The notes under the pieces were generated by a model. That model saw only the letters and a program-made list of their open reading frames with translations. It had not been told where the DNA came from and did not search any database. Positions 1 to 9,259 of a stretch of DNA of 64,000 nucleotides are shown here, one piece after another (the stretch's first letter is position 1; each line of letters starts with the position of its first letter). Source of the stretch: an uncultured Lachnospiraceae bacterium (GTDB lineage: Bacteria > Bacillota > Clostridia > Lachnospirales > Lachnospiraceae); contig CAJUPJ010000009.1 in assembly GCA_910588655.1 (NCBI GenBank), positions 1 through 64,000 of the forward strand. Reading direction: 5' to 3'. Both the position numbers and the translations under genes were made by a program.

Positions 1-253
1 GCATGTGTTAATAAAGATGCTTAAAAATTCTTTCCTATATAATATAGGTATTTTTCAGAATTTTCAGGGTTGTTTTACTGTTCAGTTATCAATGTACTGT
101 TACAGGCTTGTCTTCCTGTTTATGCTGCCGCTTTCCAGCACCAGCATTTATTACTATACTACTTTTGCAACACCTTGTCAATACCTTTTTTTACTTTTTT
201 TAACATTTTTCTCAATCTTTCTTTAAGTAAAGAGATATCTAATAGTGTAGCAA

Positions 254-341
254 CGGAGAAAGAGGGATTTGAACCCTCGCGCCGCGCAAACGGCCTACAC
301 CCTTAGCAGGGGCGCCTCTTCAGCCTCTTGAGTATTTCTCC
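254..341 (-). tRNA. tRNA-Ser (anticodon GCU)
   Basis: On the minus strand this 88-nt sequence folds as a class II tRNA. The acceptor stem pairs GGAGAAA with TTTCTCC and is followed by a G discriminator; the T arm reads GGTTCAAATCC. The long variable arm is typical of serine tRNAs. The anticodon loop CTGCTAA gives anticodon GCU at 305-307, which reads AGC/AGU. CCA is not encoded. It stands alone; no other tRNA or rRNA is seen in the window. Confidence 0.95.
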
Positions 342-503
342 AGTATTTGGCATTATTACCGCCGAACAAAAACTATTCTAACAACATTTTTATTACTTGT
401 CAACCATTTTTTTGAAATTTTTTAATTTTTTTCTTAAATTCTGTTTTATTCTTATAATTTGTTTTAACTGCTATATATTATATTATCTTCTATGGCAATT
501 ATT

Positions 504-1034
504 TTATACATTATCATACAAATTATTCTTTTTGTTATCTACAACTACTATTACAGGGAAATTTTCAACCTCAAGTTTTCTTATAGCTTCTGTACCAAGG
601 TCATCATATGCTATTACTTCTGATTTTTTTATACATTTTGATAATAAAGCTCCTGCTCCTCCTATTGCAGCAAAATATACAGCATTATTTTTGTTCATTG
701 AATTAATAACTTCTTCTGAACGCCTTCCTTTGCCTATCATTCCTTTTAATCCTTTTTCTAATAAAAGTGGTGTATATTTATCCATCCTGCTGCTTGTTGT
801 TGGACCTGCTGACCCTATTACCTGTCCGTCCCTGGCAGGTGACGGGCCAAGGTAATATATTATATTATTCTCTAAATCAAATGGTATATCTTTACCTTCT
901 AATAATGCTTCATACATTCTTTTATGTGCTGCATCCCTTGCAGAATATATAGTACCACTTATATACACAAAATCTCCTGCCAGAAGCCCGTCTGCCACAT
1001 CACCAGATATAGGGGCTGTTATATATTTTTCCAT
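504..1034 (-). CDS. Fe-S class I fumarate hydratase, beta subunit
   Basis: This 176-residue protein is the C-terminal (beta) half of class I, [4Fe-4S] fumarases and tartrate dehydratases (FumA C-terminal/TtdB family), which interconvert fumarate and malate. It opens with the family's swivelling-domain start (EKYITAPISGDVADGLLAGD) and carries the YYLGPSPARDGQVIGSAGPTTSSRMD segment typical of the active-site part of this subunit. It lies 19 bp behind the alpha subunit gene on the same strand, so the two form an alpha/beta pair. Fumarate rather than tartrate as substrate is inferred from family prevalence in anaerobic clostridia; sequence alone does not prove it. Confidence 0.9.
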   Translation of the reverse strand: MEKYITAPISGDVADGLLAGDFVYISGTIYSARDAAHKRMYEALLEGKDIPFDLENNIIYYLGPSPARDGQVIGSAGPTTSSRMDKYTPLLLEKGLKGMIGKGRRSEEVINSMNKNNAVYFAAIGGAGALLSKCIKKSEVIAYDDLGTEAIRKLEVENFPVIVVVDNKKNNLYDNV

Positions 1035-1053
1035 TATAAGACCTCCAAAACAA

Positions 1054-1896
1054 TTATATAACCCTTGTTTTATGCCTGTTTACATGACAACACATATTTA
1101 CTGCTACTGGAAGCCCTGCTATATGTGTTGGGTAAACTTCAATATTAATCCCTAATGCTGTTGTACTTCCTCCAAGACCTCCTGGTCCTGTTCCCAGGCT
1201 GTTGATTTCATCTAATAATTCATCTTCCAGCCTGCTTATATGTTCCAGGCTGTTATGTGAATTAATATTCCTTACAAGTGCCTTTTTAGCAAGAAATGTA
1301 CACTTTTCAAATGTACCTCCTATGCCAACACCTATTACAAGAGGAGGACACGCATTAGGTCCTGCAAGCTTTACTGTTTCAATTACTGCTTCTTTCACAC
1401 CTTCTATGCCATCAGAAGGCTTTAACATATAGACACGGCTCATATTCTCACTTCCAAAACCTTTAGGGGCAACAGTAATCTCAAGCTGGCTGCCAGGTAC
1501 AATTTCATAATGTATTATTCCAGGAGTATTATCATCCGTATTTTTCCGTATTAAAGGGTCGCCTACTACAGATTTTCTTAAATATCCTTCTTTATATCCC
1601 TGCCGTATTCCTTCATTAACAGCATCCTCTATGTTACAGCCCTCTATATGCACATCCTGGCCTATTTTCAAAAATACAACTGCCATGCCTGTATCCTGGC
1701 ATATTGGTATATTTTCATTTTCAGCAATATGCATATTTTCTTTTAACTGTTCTAATATCTTCCTGCCAGTCCCGCTTGTTTCAGACAGGGCAGATGAAAT
1801 AATACTGTCCTTAACATCAGGGGAAAGTATATAATTAGCTTCTATACACATTTCTTTAATATTTCTTATAATTATATCTGTCGTAATATTTCTCAT
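1054..1896 (-). CDS. Fe-S class I fumarate hydratase, alpha subunit
   Basis: A 280-residue catalytic alpha subunit of a two-subunit class I fumarase. It shows the conserved cysteines expected to hold the [4Fe-4S] cluster: PICQDTGMAVVF (around residue 63), GPNACPPLVIGVGIGG (around 182) and the C-terminal VAVNMCCHVNRH. The GGLGGSTTALG stretch near residue 240 is also typical. It begins 45 bp after gyrA on the same strand with only a weak ribosome-binding site (CAGGGT), and I see no clear terminator between, so some read-through from gyrA is possible. The cluster is expected to be oxygen-labile, which fits an anaerobe. Confidence 0.92.
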   Translation of the reverse strand: MRNITTDIIIRNIKEMCIEANYILSPDVKDSIISSALSETSGTGRKILEQLKENMHIAENENIPICQDTGMAVVFLKIGQDVHIEGCNIEDAVNEGIRQGYKEGYLRKSVVGDPLIRKNTDDNTPGIIHYEIVPGSQLEITVAPKGFGSENMSRVYMLKPSDGIEGVKEAVIETVKLAGPNACPPLVIGVGIGGTFEKCTFLAKKALVRNINSHNSLEHISRLEDELLDEINSLGTGPGGLGGSTTALGINIEVYPTHIAGLPVAVNMCCHVNRHKTRVI

Positions 1897-1941
1897 ACTT
1901 ATACCCTGTCTTTCTTTATTCTACATACATCTTCAATAATT

Positions 1942-4428
1942 TCATTCTGTTTCCCCTGATATTTCTTCCCCTTCTTCTGGAATTGTATCACGTACTCTTG
2001 TCATACTTGCAACTACAATATCTTTCTTTTCGGAGTCCATATCTATAAGTTTAACACCAGATGTTATACGTCCTAATATTGAAACTTCCCTGACCATAAG
2101 CTGTATTATTATTCCTTCAGTGTTAATAATCATTACTTCGTTATCTTCATTTATTGCTTTAGCAGCTACAACATTGCCAGTTTTACCAGTAATTTTATAA
2201 CATTTAATACCTTTGCCACCACGTCTTTGTAAAGGAAATTCATTAATTTCTGTACGTTTACCCATTCCGAATTCAGATACAAAAAGCATATAGTCACCCT
2301 GGGAACTTAACTGCATTGCAACAATTTCATCATCATATGATAAATTCATCCCTATTACACCCATAGATGCCCTGCCTGTAGAACGTACATCTTTTTCATT
2401 AAACCTTATGCACTGCCCATGCTTTGTTACCATAATTATATCATGTGAGTCATTAGTTACCTTAACTTCTATAAGTTCATCATCATCACGCAGGTTTATT
2501 GCCTGGAGTCCGGATTTTCTTATATTTTTATATTCACTGGCAAGTGTTTTCTTAACTAACCCTTTCTTAGTCGCCATAAATAAATACGTTTCATCATCCA
2601 GTTCACTCATTGTTATCATGGCAGTAATTCTTTCTCCTGGCATAAGCTGTATAAGGTTAATTATAGCTGTACCACGTGCTGACCTTCCACTTTCTGGTAT
2701 TTCATAAGCCTTTATCTTATAAGAACGCCCTTTATTAGTAAAGAACATAATACCATGATGTGTAGTTGTCATAACCATGCGCTCTATATAATCATCATCA
2801 ATAGTCTGCATGCCCTTTATGCCTTTACCCCCGCGGTGCTGGCTTTTAAAATTATCAACAGACATACGTTTTATATAACCAAGCTTCGTCATTGTGATTA
2901 TTGTATTCTGCCTGGTTACAAGGTCTTCAATAGATATATCATATTCATCATATCCAATGGATGTCCTTCTGTCATCACCATATTTATTACGTATCTCAAT
3001 AATTTCTTCCTTAATAACATCAAGAAGCACATTACGGTCTGAAAGTATTTTTTTATACTCTGCTATTTTCTTCTGTAGTTCTGCATATTCACTTTCAATT
3101 TTCTCCCTTTCCAGCCCTGTAAGTGCACGCAGCCTCATATCAACTATTGCCTGTGCCTGTGCATCACTAAGTGAAAACCTTCCGGCAAGCTTTTCCTTAG
3201 CTTCCGCTGTACTTTTTGATGAGCGTATAATTGATATAACTTCGTCAATGTTATCAAGGGCAATTAACAAGCCCTCTAAAATATGTGCCCTTTCTTCTGC
3301 TTTGTTAAGTTCGTATTTTGTACGGCGCGTTACTACTTCTTCCTGGTGCTTAAGATAATATTTAAGCATCTGGAGTATATTCATAACAACAGGTTCATTA
3401 TTAACAAGGGCAAGCATTATTACTCCAAATGTATCTTGTAATTGCGTATGTTTATAAAGCTGGTTAAGGACAATATTGGGGTTTACATCCCTTCTTAACT
3501 CAATACATATCCTCATTCCTTCCCTGTTTGTTTCATCACGCAGGTCTGTTATTCCATCAACTTTCTTGTCACGGTGCAGTTCTGAAATTTTTTCAATAAG
3601 CTTTGCCTTATTTACCATATACGGAAGTTCAGTAACTACTATCCTGTTCTTGCCGTTGTCCATTGGTTCAATATTTGTGACTGCACGCACCCGTATTTTA
3701 CCACGTCCTGTCCTGTATGCCTGCTCTATCCCCTTTGTACCAAGGATTTCTGCACCAGTAGGGAAATCAGGTCCTTTTATAATGCCAAGTATCTCCTCCA
3801 TAACAGTTTCTTTATCTGCCTGTACATTTTCAATAATTTTTAATACGCCATCTATAACTTCCTTTAAATTATGTGGAGGTATATTAGTAGCCATTCCTAC
3901 TGCAATTCCTGATGTACCATTTACAAGAAGATTTGGAAACCTTGAAGGCAGCACTACTGGCTCTTTTTCTGTTTCATCAAAGTTAGGTATAAAATCTACT
4001 GTATCTTTATTGATATCAGAAAGCATTTCCATTGAAATCTTACTAAGCCTTGCCTCCGTATAACGCATTGCCGCAGCCCCGTCACCATCTACAGAGCCAA
4101 AATTACCATGGCCGTCTACTAATGGATACCTTGTTGACCAGTCTTGTGCAAGGTTTACCAGTGCACCATAAATAGAGCTGTCGCCATGAGGGTGGTATTT
4201 ACCCATTGTATCACCAACAATACGTGCACATTTACGGTGCGGTTTATCAGGGCCATTATTAAGTTCAATCATAGCATACATAATACGCCTCTGTACAGGT
4301 TTAAGGCCATCCCTTACATCAGGAAGTGCCCTTGAAGCAATAACAGACATAGCATAATCTATGTATGACTCCTCCATAGTGTCCTTTAAATCAACATCAT
4401 TTATTTTGTCAAATATCTTTTCATCCAT
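1942..4428 (-). CDS. gyrA: DNA gyrase subunit A
   Basis: An 828-residue GyrA, the DNA-breaking and rejoining subunit of the A2B2 type II topoisomerase that adds negative supercoils. The N-terminus (YAMSVIASRALPDVRDGLKP) and the active-site segment AAAMRYTEARLSK, with the catalytic tyrosine, are intact. The C-terminal wrapping domain holds the GyrA box QRRGGKG, which separates gyrase from topoisomerase IV ParC. I place the start at 4428 because the ATG at 4443 overlaps a GGAGGG ribosome-binding site (4435-4440) that sits correctly before the second ATG. The gene follows gyrB by 66 bp. Confidence 0.97.
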   Translation of the reverse strand: MDEKIFDKINDVDLKDTMEESYIDYAMSVIASRALPDVRDGLKPVQRRIMYAMIELNNGPDKPHRKCARIVGDTMGKYHPHGDSSIYGALVNLAQDWSTRYPLVDGHGNFGSVDGDGAAAMRYTEARLSKISMEMLSDINKDTVDFIPNFDETEKEPVVLPSRFPNLLVNGTSGIAVGMATNIPPHNLKEVIDGVLKIIENVQADKETVMEEILGIIKGPDFPTGAEILGTKGIEQAYRTGRGKIRVRAVTNIEPMDNGKNRIVVTELPYMVNKAKLIEKISELHRDKKVDGITDLRDETNREGMRICIELRRDVNPNIVLNQLYKHTQLQDTFGVIMLALVNNEPVVMNILQMLKYYLKHQEEVVTRRTKYELNKAEERAHILEGLLIALDNIDEVISIIRSSKSTAEAKEKLAGRFSLSDAQAQAIVDMRLRALTGLEREKIESEYAELQKKIAEYKKILSDRNVLLDVIKEEIIEIRNKYGDDRRTSIGYDEYDISIEDLVTRQNTIITMTKLGYIKRMSVDNFKSQHRGGKGIKGMQTIDDDYIERMVMTTTHHGIMFFTNKGRSYKIKAYEIPESGRSARGTAIINLIQLMPGERITAMITMSELDDETYLFMATKKGLVKKTLASEYKNIRKSGLQAINLRDDDELIEVKVTNDSHDIIMVTKHGQCIRFNEKDVRSTGRASMGVIGMNLSYDDEIVAMQLSSQGDYMLFVSEFGMGKRTEINEFPLQRRGGKGIKCYKITGKTGNVVAAKAINEDNEVMIINTEGIIIQLMVREVSILGRITSGVKLIDMDSEKKDIVVASMTRVRDTIPEEGEEISGETE

Positions 4429-4441
4429 TATTAATCCCTCC

Positions 4442-4460
4442 ATGCCGTCTTAAGCGGCAT
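4442..4460 (-). promoter_or_regulatory. Hairpin directly upstream of the gyrA ribosome-binding site
   Basis: A perfect 6-bp stem, ATGCCG (4455-4460 read on the minus strand) with CGGCAT (4442-4447), and a 7-nt loop. It ends one nucleotide before the GGAGGG site of gyrA. It could affect translation or processing of the gyrB-gyrA transcript. The structure is seen in the sequence; any role is inferred. Confidence 0.4.
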
Positions 4461-4494
4461 TAATAGAGACAAAAAACGCTCCATTCTGCATCTG

Positions 4495-6414
4495 CTATAT
4501 ATCCAGGTTTTTAACAAATTTTGCATTAGCCTCAATAAATTCACGCCTTGGCTCAACTTTATCACCCATAAGTGTATTAAATACTACATTTACCTCTGCT
4601 TCTTCTTCCCTGTCTACATTTACACGCAAAAGTATCCTTTTTTCCGGGTCCATTGTAGTTTCCCATAACTGGTCAGCATCCATTTCACCCAGCCCCTTGT
4701 AACGCTGGATTTTATTATTGTCACGTCCAATCTCCGCAAGTATCTGTTTTAATTCTGTATCATCATAGGCATAACGTACTGTCTTATTCTTTTCAATCTT
4801 ATACAAAGGCGGCTTTGCAAGGTAAACATGACCCCTGCGTATAAGTTCAGGCATAAACCTGTAAAGGAATGTAAGCATAAGCGTTGCAATATGCGCCCCG
4901 TCTACATCGGCATCTGTCATAATTACGATTTTATTATAACGCAGTTTATCAATATTAAAATCTTCACCAATGCCTGTGCCAAAGGCTGTAATCATAGCCT
5001 TGATTTCATTATTAACAAGGATTTTGTCAAGCCTTGATTTCTCTACATTAAGTATCTTGCCACGCAGAGGCAGTATTGCCTGTGTTGCCCTGTTCCTTGC
5101 AGTTTTGGCACTTCCGCCAGCTGAATCACCCTCAACTATATATATCTCACAGTTTTTAGGATTTTTATCACTACAATCTGCAAGCTTCCCTGGAAGTGCA
5201 GTGCTGTCAAGTGCAGTTTTACGGCGTGTCAAATCCCTTGCCTTACGTGCAGCATCCCTTGCACGCTGTGCAAGGACTGCTTTGTCACATATAATTTTAG
5301 CTATGGCAGGATTTTGTTCAAGAAAATATGTCAGCTGTTCTGTTACTACAGAATCTACCGCCCCTCTCGCTTCACTGTTGCCAAGCTTTTGTTTTGTCTG
5401 TCCTTCAAACTGTGGTTCACTTATCTTTATGCTTATAATTGCCGCCAGTCCTTCCCTTATGTCTTCACCTGAAAGATTTGGCTCATTTTCTTTTATAAGC
5501 TTGTTTTTCCTTGCATAATCATTAAAAGTCTTAGTAAGTGCATTTTTAAAACCAGCCAGGTGTGTGCCACCCTCTGGTGTTATAATATTATTTACAAAGC
5601 TGTATGTGCTGTCCTGGTAAGAGTCATTATGCTGCATTGCAACCTCAACATAAATATCCTTTCTCTGCCCTTCACAGTAAATAATATCCTCATAAAGCGG
5701 GTTCTGGCTTTTATTAAGGTATTCAACATATTCCTTTATTCCGCCCTCATAATGGAATGTACGGATTTTAGATTCTTGCTGTCTTTTATCGGCAAGTGTT
5801 ATCTTAAGCCCTTTTGTAAGGAATGCTATTTCCCTTAAACGTTCCCTTAATACCTCAAAATCAAATACAGTTTCTTCAAATATTTCCTTATCAGGAAGAA
5901 ATACAACTTCTGTTCCTGTTTTATTAGTTTCACCTGTTTCTGACAGCGGGAACATTACATTTCCACGCTCATATCTCTGGTGGTACTTTTTCCCGTCAAT
6001 ATGGACTGTTACTTCAAGCCATTCAGAAAGCGCATTTACAACAGAAGCGCCTACGCCATGAAGCCCTCCTGAAACTTTATAACCACCGCCGCCAAACTTA
6101 CCGCCTGCATGAAGTATTGTAAATACAACTTCTACAGCGGACTTGCCAGCTTTATGGTTTATACCAACAGGAATACCACGTCCATTATCAATTACACGTA
6201 TAGAATTATCTTTGTTTATAGTAACTTCTATTTCTGTACAATAGCCTGCTAAAGCCTCATCTACAGAATTATCTACAATTTCGTATACAAGATGATGAAG
6301 TCCACGGGCTGATGTGCTGCCAATATACATGCCTGGCCTTTTACGTACTGCCTCAAGCCCTTTAAGTATCTGTATCTGGTCAGCTTCATATTTGCCATTT
6401 ACTTCTGTTCCCAT
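4495..6414 (-). CDS. gyrB: DNA gyrase subunit B
   Basis: A 639-residue GyrB, the ATPase subunit of DNA gyrase. The GHKL ATP-binding fold is visible in EIVDNSVDEALAG, VIDNGRGIPVG and GGLHGVGASVVNALS. The TOPRIM domain carries EGDSAGGSAK and DADVDGAHIATL, which hold the metal. The start at 6414 is chosen over the upstream ATG at 6465 because homology begins with MGTEVNGKYEADQIQILKGL and a GAGGT site lies 4 nt before this ATG. The length fits the family. It sits between recF and gyrA in the usual origin order. Confidence 0.97.
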   Translation of the reverse strand: MGTEVNGKYEADQIQILKGLEAVRKRPGMYIGSTSARGLHHLVYEIVDNSVDEALAGYCTEIEVTINKDNSIRVIDNGRGIPVGINHKAGKSAVEVVFTILHAGGKFGGGGYKVSGGLHGVGASVVNALSEWLEVTVHIDGKKYHQRYERGNVMFPLSETGETNKTGTEVVFLPDKEIFEETVFDFEVLRERLREIAFLTKGLKITLADKRQQESKIRTFHYEGGIKEYVEYLNKSQNPLYEDIIYCEGQRKDIYVEVAMQHNDSYQDSTYSFVNNIITPEGGTHLAGFKNALTKTFNDYARKNKLIKENEPNLSGEDIREGLAAIISIKISEPQFEGQTKQKLGNSEARGAVDSVVTEQLTYFLEQNPAIAKIICDKAVLAQRARDAARKARDLTRRKTALDSTALPGKLADCSDKNPKNCEIYIVEGDSAGGSAKTARNRATQAILPLRGKILNVEKSRLDKILVNNEIKAMITAFGTGIGEDFNIDKLRYNKIVIMTDADVDGAHIATLMLTFLYRFMPELIRRGHVYLAKPPLYKIEKNKTVRYAYDDTELKQILAEIGRDNNKIQRYKGLGEMDADQLWETTMDPEKRILLRVNVDREEEAEVNVVFNTLMGDKVEPRREFIEANAKFVKNLDI

Positions 6415-6431
6415 AATTACCTCACTTTTCC

Positions 6432-6479
6432 CGTGCGCCTGTACAGAATACAAGCCTGGGCGCACGTATACAGGCCTGT
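6432..6479 (-). promoter_or_regulatory. Stem-loop leader between recF and gyrB
   Basis: The 66-bp recF-gyrB gap contains a perfect 8-bp stem, CGTGCGCC (6432-6439) with GGCGCACG (6459-6466). It also contains a perfect palindrome ACAGGCCTGT (6470-6479) just after recF. CCTGTAC inside the loop can instead pair with GTATACAGG further along, so two exclusive folds are possible. There is no U-run for a simple terminator. A leader or processing role for gyrB is inferred. Confidence 0.4.
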
Positions 6480-6480
6480 G

Positions 6481-7566
6481 TTATTTTTCAGGAATAACTG
6501 TACCATCCGATATATGGAAAACTTTATCAAGTGAAAGCCTCCCGTCTATAAATTCTTCCAGACCTGTACATGTTATTATTGTCTGTATATTATTAATGTT
6601 GTCTAATAAATAGTTTTGCCTGTTTCTGTCCAGTTCAGACAAAACATCATCTAATAAAAGAACTGGTGTATCATTTGTTACTTCTTTTACAAGTTCTATT
6701 TCTGCAAGTTTCAAAGATAAAGCACAAGTCCTCTGCTGGCCTTGTGAACCATACCTCCTTATATCTATACCATTATTTATAAAGCACAAATCATCCTTAT
6801 GCGGCCCTGTACTTGTTGATAAAAAATGCAAATCTTTCTCCCTGTTTTTTTTTAAAGCAGAAAGGAAACTGTCTGCTTCTATATCTGGTTCATATAAAAG
6901 TTCTATATGTTCCCTGTTTCCGGTGAGTTTCTCATTTATTTTTTTAGTTATTACAGATAAATTTTTTATAAATTTACCACGGGAGATAATAACCTTTGAA
7001 CCGAACCCCGCCAGCTGGCTGTCCCACACATCAAGTGTATTATACAGGGATGGATTAAAACTAATTTGTTTTAAAAGCTTATTCCTTTGCATAAGTGCTT
7101 TATTATACTCTCCCAGCTCATACAGATAAACTTTATCAAGCTGTGACAATTCAAGGTTTATAAAACGCCTTCTTTCAGATGGTCCGTTTTTTACAATTTT
7201 TAAATCTTCGGGTGAGAAAAATATTATATTTACAAGCCCCAGAAGTTCACTTGAACGTTTTATAGGTATTCCATCTATTGCAATTCCCTTTGCCTTGTCC
7301 CTACGCAGGTGTATATCTATTTTATGCTGTATATGTTTTTTTTCAATAAACATACGTATATGTGCTTCATCATTCCCAATCTTTATAAGCTCTTTATCCT
7401 TGCATCCTTTATGTGATTTTGTAGTCCCACACACAAAGACAGCTTCAAGTATATTCGTTTTCCCTTGGGCATTGTCGCCATAAAGTATATTTGTATGGCT
7501 GTGAAATTCAAGTTTTGCACTATTATAATTTCTGAAACTGCCAACTTCAACAGAGTTAATTTCCAT
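6481..7566 (-). CDS. recF: DNA replication and repair protein RecF
   Basis: A 361-residue SMC-like ATPase that binds gapped DNA and helps load RecA at stalled forks. The Walker A motif GDNAQGKTN lies near residues 30-38, the signature SQGQQRTCALSLKLAE near 260 and Walker B PVLLLDDVLSELD near 290. Length is typical. An AAGGA site lies about 9 nt before the ATG. It follows the S4-domain gene by 12 bp and belongs to the dnaN-rlbA-recF-gyrB-gyrA series. Confidence 0.96.
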   Translation of the reverse strand: MEINSVEVGSFRNYNSAKLEFHSHTNILYGDNAQGKTNILEAVFVCGTTKSHKGCKDKELIKIGNDEAHIRMFIEKKHIQHKIDIHLRRDKAKGIAIDGIPIKRSSELLGLVNIIFFSPEDLKIVKNGPSERRRFINLELSQLDKVYLYELGEYNKALMQRNKLLKQISFNPSLYNTLDVWDSQLAGFGSKVIISRGKFIKNLSVITKKINEKLTGNREHIELLYEPDIEADSFLSALKKNREKDLHFLSTSTGPHKDDLCFINNGIDIRRYGSQGQQRTCALSLKLAEIELVKEVTNDTPVLLLDDVLSELDRNRQNYLLDNINNIQTIITCTGLEEFIDGRLSLDKVFHISDGTVIPEK

Positions 7567-7578
7567 AAATTTTAATCC

Positions 7579-7791
7579 TTATGCTTTACTAACTGTTACT
7601 TTACTGCCATTGTACTCAAAAATATCACCAGTATAAAGCTTCCTGCCTCTTCTCGTGTCAGTTTCACCATTGACTTTTACTTCCCCGTCCTGTACAACAA
7701 TCTTAGCTTCAATACCTGATGAAACAAGACCAGCCAGTTTCAGTGCCTGCCCAAGTTTAATAAAATCATCTTTTATTGTTATATTTTCCAT
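7579..7791 (-). CDS. rlbA: S4-domain RNA-binding protein (YaaA/RlbA family)
   Basis: A 70-residue protein made almost entirely of one S4-like RNA-binding fold: FIKLGQALKLAGLVSSGIEAK, then DGEVKVNGETDTRRGRKL and a C-terminal strand. This is the small protein always found between dnaN and recF in Firmicutes. It has been linked to large ribosomal subunit assembly, though its role is not firmly set. Start 7791 is preferred to 7821 because homology begins at MENITIKDD and a GGAGGCAGGA ribosome-binding site precedes it. Confidence 0.9.
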   Translation of the reverse strand: MENITIKDDFIKLGQALKLAGLVSSGIEAKIVVQDGEVKVNGETDTRRGRKLYTGDIFEYNGSKVTVSKA

Positions 7792-7856
7792 AAATCCTGC
7801 CTCCATTTTACAGAGATACATATAATGTTGAAACCAAAGGTATTTTGACCCTGGTA

Positions 7857-8960
7857 TTATATATTAAAATTAACAGGAAGAATAAGATATATATATGTTT
7901 CTTCTTTATCCCTTATAAAACATGGGGCTTTAGGGTTTATCATATACATAGTTATTTCCTCTTCATCAATGACCCTTAGTGCATCCATAAGAAATCTTGG
8001 ATTAAAGCCAATAAGTATATCTTTGCCTTCTTTTGATGCATCAATCTCTTCATCCATAGAACCTATAGATGAATTTATTGCAAAGCCCATGCTGTTGTCT
8101 TTTACATCAATTATTACAGGCTTTTTCTCAGACTCCTTTATAAGCAATGTAGTCCTGTCAATACAGTCAAGCATTTCCCTTTTATTAACTGTAACCTTAG
8201 TTTCATAATCACTTGACAGCATCTTATCAATTTTATAATATTCGCCTTCTATAAGCCTTGATAAGACAATTGTATTTTCAAATTCAAAAAGAACATGCTT
8301 ATCTGTAAAGAAAATATTTACATTATCATCCCTGCCGCCTGAAAGTATTTTTATAATTTCATTAAGGGTTTTGCCCGGAATAATAACACTTATATTGCCA
8401 TATGTTTCATTAAGTATAATTTTTCTTATAGAAATCCGGTGTCCATCTAATGAAACTACTTTTAATTCATTGCCATTTATTTCAAATAATTCTCCAGTCA
8501 TAACTTTTGTATTTTCGTTGTCAGATATTGAAAATACAGTCTGTCTTATTATTTCTTTTAATGTAAACTGGGATATTACAATCTTATTTTCTTTATATAT
8601 CTGTGGAAGGAATGGAAATTCTTCAGCAGATTTTGCTGAAATATTAAATTTGGCTTTGCCACAGCTTATATTAAGGGTATAATTACTGTCTGCATTAATA
8701 TTTACTTCGTCAGAAGGGAGTTTACGTACAATTTCAGACAGTACTTTAGCTCTAGCAGCAACTGAGCCTTCTTCAATTATCCTGCCTTCTATAATAGTTT
8801 CAATGCCAATTTCAAGGTCATTGGCAATAAGTTTAATTCTGTCTTCTTTTACATCAATAACAATACAATCAAGTATTTCCATTGTAGATTTATTAGGAAC
8901 TGCTTTTAATACTATATTTATACCTTCTAAAAGCTGTTGCCTGCTACAGATTATGTTCAT
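7857..8960 (-). CDS. dnaN: DNA polymerase III sliding clamp (beta subunit)
   Basis: A 367-residue processivity clamp; as a ring dimer it holds the polymerase on DNA and binds many repair factors. Three repeats of the clamp fold are recognisable, and the protein ends with YIYLILPVNFNI, close to the usual beta-clamp C-terminus (P-M-R/N). A strong ribosome-binding site (AAGGAG) precedes the ATG. The gene lies on the far side of the probable unwinding element from dnaA, so it is among the first genes copied. Confidence 0.96.
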   Translation of the reverse strand: MNIICSRQQLLEGINIVLKAVPNKSTMEILDCIVIDVKEDRIKLIANDLEIGIETIIEGRIIEEGSVAARAKVLSEIVRKLPSDEVNINADSNYTLNISCGKAKFNISAKSAEEFPFLPQIYKENKIVISQFTLKEIIRQTVFSISDNENTKVMTGELFEINGNELKVVSLDGHRISIRKIILNETYGNISVIIPGKTLNEIIKILSGGRDDNVNIFFTDKHVLFEFENTIVLSRLIEGEYYKIDKMLSSDYETKVTVNKREMLDCIDRTTLLIKESEKKPVIIDVKDNSMGFAINSSIGSMDEEIDASKEGKDILIGFNPRFLMDALRVIDEEEITMYMINPKAPCFIRDKEETYIYLILPVNFNI

Positions 8961-8980
8961 TGTGTATAACTCCTTTCAGT

Positions 8981-9058
8981 TTTTTATAAAAAAAATAAAA
9001 TAAAAAATATATAAAATTACAGCAGCAGCCGTAGTAGGGGCTGTTGAAAAGTTGAAAA
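8981..9058. other. oriC: probable unwinding element with DnaA-trio-like repeat
   Basis: Between dnaA and dnaN, reading in the dnaA direction, three parts follow one another. First come two DnaA-box-like motifs, TTTTCAACT and TTTTCAACA (9050-9058 and 9042-9050). Then comes a block of triplets, CTACTACGGCTGCTGCTGTAA (9018-9038). Last is a tract almost purely of A and T (8981-9017). This matches the Bacillus subtilis basal unwinding system of boxes, DnaA-trios and DNA unwinding element, at the same place. The layout is seen directly; its function is inferred from that comparison. Confidence 0.7.
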
Positions 9059-9230
9059 GTGATTCCGGCCTTAGAAAACATTGAAAAATCCGGATTTGAT
9101 AACAGTCTTTGTAACTTTCTGATAGCTGTTGAAAAGCCTGTATTTGTACACATTGTAAATATTTTCCAAAAAAGCCGGAATTTCCTGTTTCCTCAGAAAA
9201 TGTTTATTTGTTAATTCCAAATCCACAGTA

Positions 9231-9259
9231 TGTGGATTTATCCACACTATTGTGGATTT
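9231..9259. other. DnaA-box cluster at the 3' end of dnaA
   Basis: A perfect DnaA box TTATCCACA at 9238-9246 touches the dnaA stop codon. Near-matches TGTGGATTT lie at 9231-9239 and 9251-9259, the last inside the final codons of dnaA. Two more TTTTCAACA-type motifs (one at 9127-9135) lie between this cluster and the trio block. Confidence 0.75.

Noticed and set aside
1..253. Possible small genes or RNA upstream of tRNA-Ser
   Set aside because: No ribosome-binding site, protein-like frame or stable known RNA fold could be seen; nothing supported in this stretch.
342..503. Terminator or gene between tRNA-Ser and the fumarase genes
   Set aside because: Only A+T-rich sequence without a clear hairpin.
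2408..3358. Long plus-strand frames inside gyrA
   Set aside because: Antisense shadows of a well-conserved gene with no family features.
8944..9153. A 69-codon minus-strand frame in the dnaN-dnaA gap
   Set aside because: It covers the trio block and A+T tract, and overlaps the dnaN start; explained by oriC sequence.
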